25,232 nt of DNA from UBA4742 sp002403895 (GTDB lineage Bacteria; Actinomycetota; Acidimicrobiia; Acidimicrobiales; Acidimicrobilacustridaceae), in the NCBI GenBank assembly GCA_036823295.1, contig DAISGD010000049.1:1-25232 (forward strand). The letters run 5' to 3'. Below are positions 22,690 to 25,232 of the stretch, piece by piece (within the stretch, counting starts at the first letter, position 1; every line of letters starts with the position of its first letter). The notes under the pieces are model-generated. The model was not told where the DNA came from. It searched no databases and saw only the letters and a list, made by a program, of their open reading frames with translations. The position numbers and the translations under genes were made by a program.

Positions 22690-23931
22690 ATGCCTTGGCC
22701 CCCGCAGCGAGACACGCAGTTGTTCGACCTCATCGACGCCGAGCTCGAGCGGCAGAACACGACGCTCCAACTCATCGCGTCGGAGAACTTCACGTCACCG
22801 GCCGTCATGGAGGCCACCGGCTCGGCGCTCACCAACAAGTACGCCGAGGGCTACCCGGGCAAGCGCTACTACGGCGGCAACGTCCACATCGACGAGGTCG
22901 AGGATCTCGCTCGGGACAGGGTGAAGGCCCTGTTCGGGGCCGAGTGGGCCAATGTCCAGCCGCACTCGGGGGCCAACGCCAACGTGGCGGTGTATCTGGC
23001 GTTGCTCGAGCCCGGTGACAAGGTCATGGGCATGAGCCTCGACCACGGTGGTCACCTCACTCATGGCTCGCCGGCGAACATCAGTGGCCGGCTCTACAAC
23101 TTCGTGGCCTACGGGGTGACGCCCAGCGACGAGCGACTCGACTACGACCAGATCCGCGACCTGGCCCTGGCTGAGCGACCCAAGCTGATCGTCGCCGGCG
23201 CCACCGCCTACTCCCGCATCATCGACCCCGAGGTCCTGCGCAGCATCGCCGATGAGGCCGGTGCCCTGTTGATGTTCGATGCCGCCCACATCGCCGGGCT
23301 CATCGTCGGGGGAGTGCATCCCAACCCGGTGCCGTTCGCCGATGTGGTCACCTTCACGACCCACAAGACGCTGCGCGGGCCGCGGGGTGGGTGCGTGCTC
23401 AGCAAGGCCGAGTTCGGTCCGGCCATCGACAAAGCCATGTTTCCCGGCCTCCAGGGCGGGCCACTCGAACACGTCATCGCGGCCAAGGCCGTGGCCTTTC
23501 GTGAGGCGGCCGATCCGTCGTTCGCGGTCTACGCCCGCCAGATCGTGGCCAACGCCGCCGCGCTGGCCGAGGCACTCGCGGGCGAGGGCTTCCGGCTGGT
23601 GTCGGGTGGTACCGACAACCACCTCATGCTGGTCGATCTGCGGTCGTTCGACGAGGAACTGACGGGCAAGGAAGCCCAGAACGTCCTCGACCGGGCCGGC
23701 ATCACGCTCAACCGCAACACGATTCCCGATGATCCCCGCAGTCCGTTCGTGACCTCGGGCCTGCGCATCGGTACGCCGTCGGTCACCACCCAAGGTATGA
23801 CCGAGACCGAGATGGTGACCGTCGCCGCCCTCATCGCCCGGGCCCTGCGATCCCGGACCGACGACCACGAACTGGCGGCCGTCCGCGATGACGTCGTCAC
23901 CCTCTGTTCCAAGTTCACGCCGTACTCATGA
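22690..23931 (+). CDS. glyA: Serine hydroxymethyltransferase
   Basis: PLP enzyme that interconverts serine plus tetrahydrofolate with glycine plus 5,10-methylene-tetrahydrofolate, the main one-carbon source. The 413 aa match bacterial SHMT. Motifs are LIASENFTSPAVMEATGS, the NKYAEGYPGKRYYGGN segment, QPHSGANANVAVY, DAAHIAGLI with the PLP Asp, and the PLP lysine K226 in TTHKTLRGPRGG. Near the C-terminus is GITLNRNTIPDDPRSPFVTSGLRIGTP. ATG at 22690 is preceded by GAGGAG with about 9 nt spacing. The open frame to 22405 has no homology. The membrane transferase gene follows after 94 nt on the same strand. In related actinobacteria glyA also lies near the prfA-prmC-wecA block. Confidence 0.97.
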   Translation: MPWPPQRDTQLFDLIDAELERQNTTLQLIASENFTSPAVMEATGSALTNKYAEGYPGKRYYGGNVHIDEVEDLARDRVKALFGAEWANVQPHSGANANVAVYLALLEPGDKVMGMSLDHGGHLTHGSPANISGRLYNFVAYGVTPSDERLDYDQIRDLALAERPKLIVAGATAYSRIIDPEVLRSIADEAGALLMFDAAHIAGLIVGGVHPNPVPFADVVTFTTHKTLRGPRGGCVLSKAEFGPAIDKAMFPGLQGGPLEHVIAAKAVAFREAADPSFAVYARQIVANAAALAEALAGEGFRLVSGGTDNHLMLVDLRSFDEELTGKEAQNVLDRAGITLNRNTIPDDPRSPFVTSGLRIGTPSVTTQGMTETEMVTVAALIARALRSRTDDHELAAVRDDVVTLCSKFTPYS

Positions 23932-23994
23932 CCCGTCAGGCTGCGCAGGCGCCAGCCGGAGCAGCGGGAGCACTGAGCACTCGTCCCGAAGGGG

Positions 23995-24016
23995 CGTCGG
24001 CGGATTATCGCCGGCG
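23995..24016 (+). other. Hairpin between glyA and the transferase gene
   Basis: An 8-bp stem (CGTCGGCG with CGCCGGCG, one G-T pair) encloses the loop GATTAT and ends 9 nt before the ATG at 24026. It could attenuate glyA read-through or affect translation of the next gene. There is no U-tract, and the next ATG has no clear ribosome-binding site. Confidence 0.45.
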
Positions 24017-24025
24017 CAAGTAGAT

Positions 24026-25210
24026 ATGCCTTCATTAGGTGCGTACGGGGTCGTGCTGGCGGTGGTAGCCGTCACGACCGTGATCGGCGTGCCGCTCGTG
24101 CGGCGCCTGGCTGTGCGCATCGGCGCCGTCGTTCGCCCTGATGAGCGGCGGGTCCATGCCCGACCGACCCCCACCCTGGGCGGCATCGCCATGCTGGCCG
24201 GCTTCTGCGCTGGCATGTTCGTGGCTTGGCGCATGAATGCCTTCGACACCATCTTCGTAGGCAACACCGAGCCCCTGGGGCTCGTGATCGCCGCGGTGCT
24301 GATTCTGGCCGTCGGGGTCATCGACGATCTGCGGGAGGTGTCGGCGCCGGCGAAAGTGTCGGGCATCGTCGTGGCCGCCAGTGTGCTGGTGCTGTCGGGC
24401 ATCAGCATCCTCACCCTGCGTATCCCGTTCGTGTCGACGTTCATCCTCGACCCGAACTGGTCGTACCTGCTCAGCGTGCTGTGGGTACTCGGCATGACCA
24501 ACGCCATCAACTTGATCGACGGCCTCGATGGGCTTGCCGCCGGCATTGTGGCCATCGCCGCGGGAACGTTCTTTCTCTACGCCCAGCAACTCGGCCACGA
24601 GGGGTTGCTGGCCGACGGCAACATCGGCGCGCTCATCGCCGTGATCGTCCTGGGCATGTGCCTGGGCTTCCTGCCATGGAACGTGCACCCGGCCAGGATC
24701 TTCATGGGCGATGGCGGCGCGCTGTTGTTGGGGTTGTTGATGGCGGCGTCGACCATGGTCGTCGGTGGGCGCACCGACCAGCCCTTCAGCGGCCAGACGT
24801 TCTTCTTCTTCGCCCCGGTGTTCATCCCCTTGGTGATCCTCGGCGTCCCCATCACCGATACGGCCTGGGCCATCGTCCGCCGAGCTCGGACCCGTACGGG
24901 TCTGGCCACGGCCGACAAGGACCACCTCCACCATCGGCTCATGCGCCTTGGCCACGGCCACCGCCGGAGCGTGTTCATCCTGTGGGCGTGGACGGCCTTG
25001 CTCTCGGGGTTCGTGCTGTTCCCGACCTACACCCACAAGGGCGATGCCATCGTGCCGTTCGGGATCGCCGCGCTCGGGCTGGCCCTGTACACCTTGCTGC
25101 ACCCTGGCGTGCGCGAGGCGCGCCGCGCCGAGGGCAAGACCGCGGCCCGCGCCGGTGATGAGTCCGAGGGTGCCATGACGACCGTGGAGGAGCCGACGCC
25201 GTCCCCCTGA
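24026..25210 (+). CDS. WecA/TagO-like undecaprenyl-phosphate sugar-1-phosphate transferase
   Basis: Integral membrane enzyme of the MraY/WecA (GT4-type) family. It transfers a sugar-1-phosphate from a UDP-sugar to a polyprenyl phosphate, starting synthesis of arabinogalactan, teichoic acid or polysaccharide. The 394-aa protein has about 10 hydrophobic segments. Active-site elements are VRPDERRVHARPTPTLGGIA, VIDDLRE (D100, D101), MTNAINLIDGLDGLAAG (N159, N162, D165, D168), ARIFMGDGGALLLG (D229) and the WecA/TagO-type HLHHR (300-304), which separates it from MraY. ATG at 24026 starts the first membrane helix; the frame runs open to 23888 but overlaps glyA. It occupies the place of mycobacterial rfe (wecA), just before the ATP synthase genes. 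The exact sugar is not shown by sequence. Confidence 0.92.
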   Translation: MPSLGAYGVVLAVVAVTTVIGVPLVRRLAVRIGAVVRPDERRVHARPTPTLGGIAMLAGFCAGMFVAWRMNAFDTIFVGNTEPLGLVIAAVLILAVGVIDDLREVSAPAKVSGIVVAASVLVLSGISILTLRIPFVSTFILDPNWSYLLSVLWVLGMTNAINLIDGLDGLAAGIVAIAAGTFFLYAQQLGHEGLLADGNIGALIAVIVLGMCLGFLPWNVHPARIFMGDGGALLLGLLMAASTMVVGGRTDQPFSGQTFFFFAPVFIPLVILGVPITDTAWAIVRRARTRTGLATADKDHLHHRLMRLGHGHRRSVFILWAWTALLSGFVLFPTYTHKGDAIVPFGIAALGLALYTLLHPGVREARRAEGKTAARAGDESEGAMTTVEEPTPSP

Positions 25211-25232
25211 GCCCGGGCGCCCAGAGTTGCGG

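Noticed and set aside
1..25232. CRISPR arrays, insertion sequences, phage genes or replication origin
   Set aside because: No regularly spaced repeats, transposase or integrase motifs, or DnaA-box clusters were seen on either strand.

Overview
The window is high-GC, densely coded DNA from an actinomycete-type bacterium. Gene order is the main clue. The backbone argS-lysA-hom-thrC-[kinase slot]-rho-rpmE-prfA-prmC...wecA-like is the conserved actinobacterial block that precedes the ATP synthase operon (in Mycobacterium tuberculosis, from memory, Rv1292 to Rv1302). GTG and TTG starts, probable leaderless mRNAs and a rho gene with a long disordered N-terminal insert fit this. The many differences from mycobacteria suggest a deep lineage such as Acidimicrobiia; that assignment is inference.

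Layout. 1-75: tRNA-Arg(CCG), minus strand. 201-3081: argS and lysA, one base apart. 3135-6335: a full-length GH2 beta-galactosidase. 6396-7652 (minus): a membrane-anchored pseudokinase carrying a 53-bp palindrome inside its reading frame. Those two genes interrupt the backbone. 7746-11643: hom, thrC and an ApgM-family phosphoglycerate-mutase-like gene in the place where thrB is expected. 11644-12066: a 423-nt structured leader before rho. 12067-14183: rho and rpmE, then a strong hairpin. 14290-15291: an unrecognised 333-aa gene. 15339-15872 (minus): a DUF1697 gene, divergent from prfA. 15948-17907: prfA and prmC, which overlap.

17936-22464 is a second accessory block between prmC and glyA: a zinc-ribbon membrane protein, a zinc alcohol dehydrogenase, a lone cyclic-nucleotide-binding domain, a VOC/glyoxalase protein, and a thiolase-like protein without its nucleophilic cysteine. 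22690-23931 is glyA, and 24026-25210 is a WecA/TagO-like polyprenyl-phosphate sugar-phosphate transferase.

The genes link aspartate-family amino acid synthesis (lysA, hom, thrC, candidate homoserine kinase), translation and termination (argS, rpmE, prfA, prmC, rho), one-carbon metabolism (glyA) and envelope polymer synthesis. I see no CRISPR array, transposase, integrase or phage gene. The points most worth checking are the thrB replacement, the in-frame palindrome, the pseudokinase, and the rho leader with its small upstream ORF.
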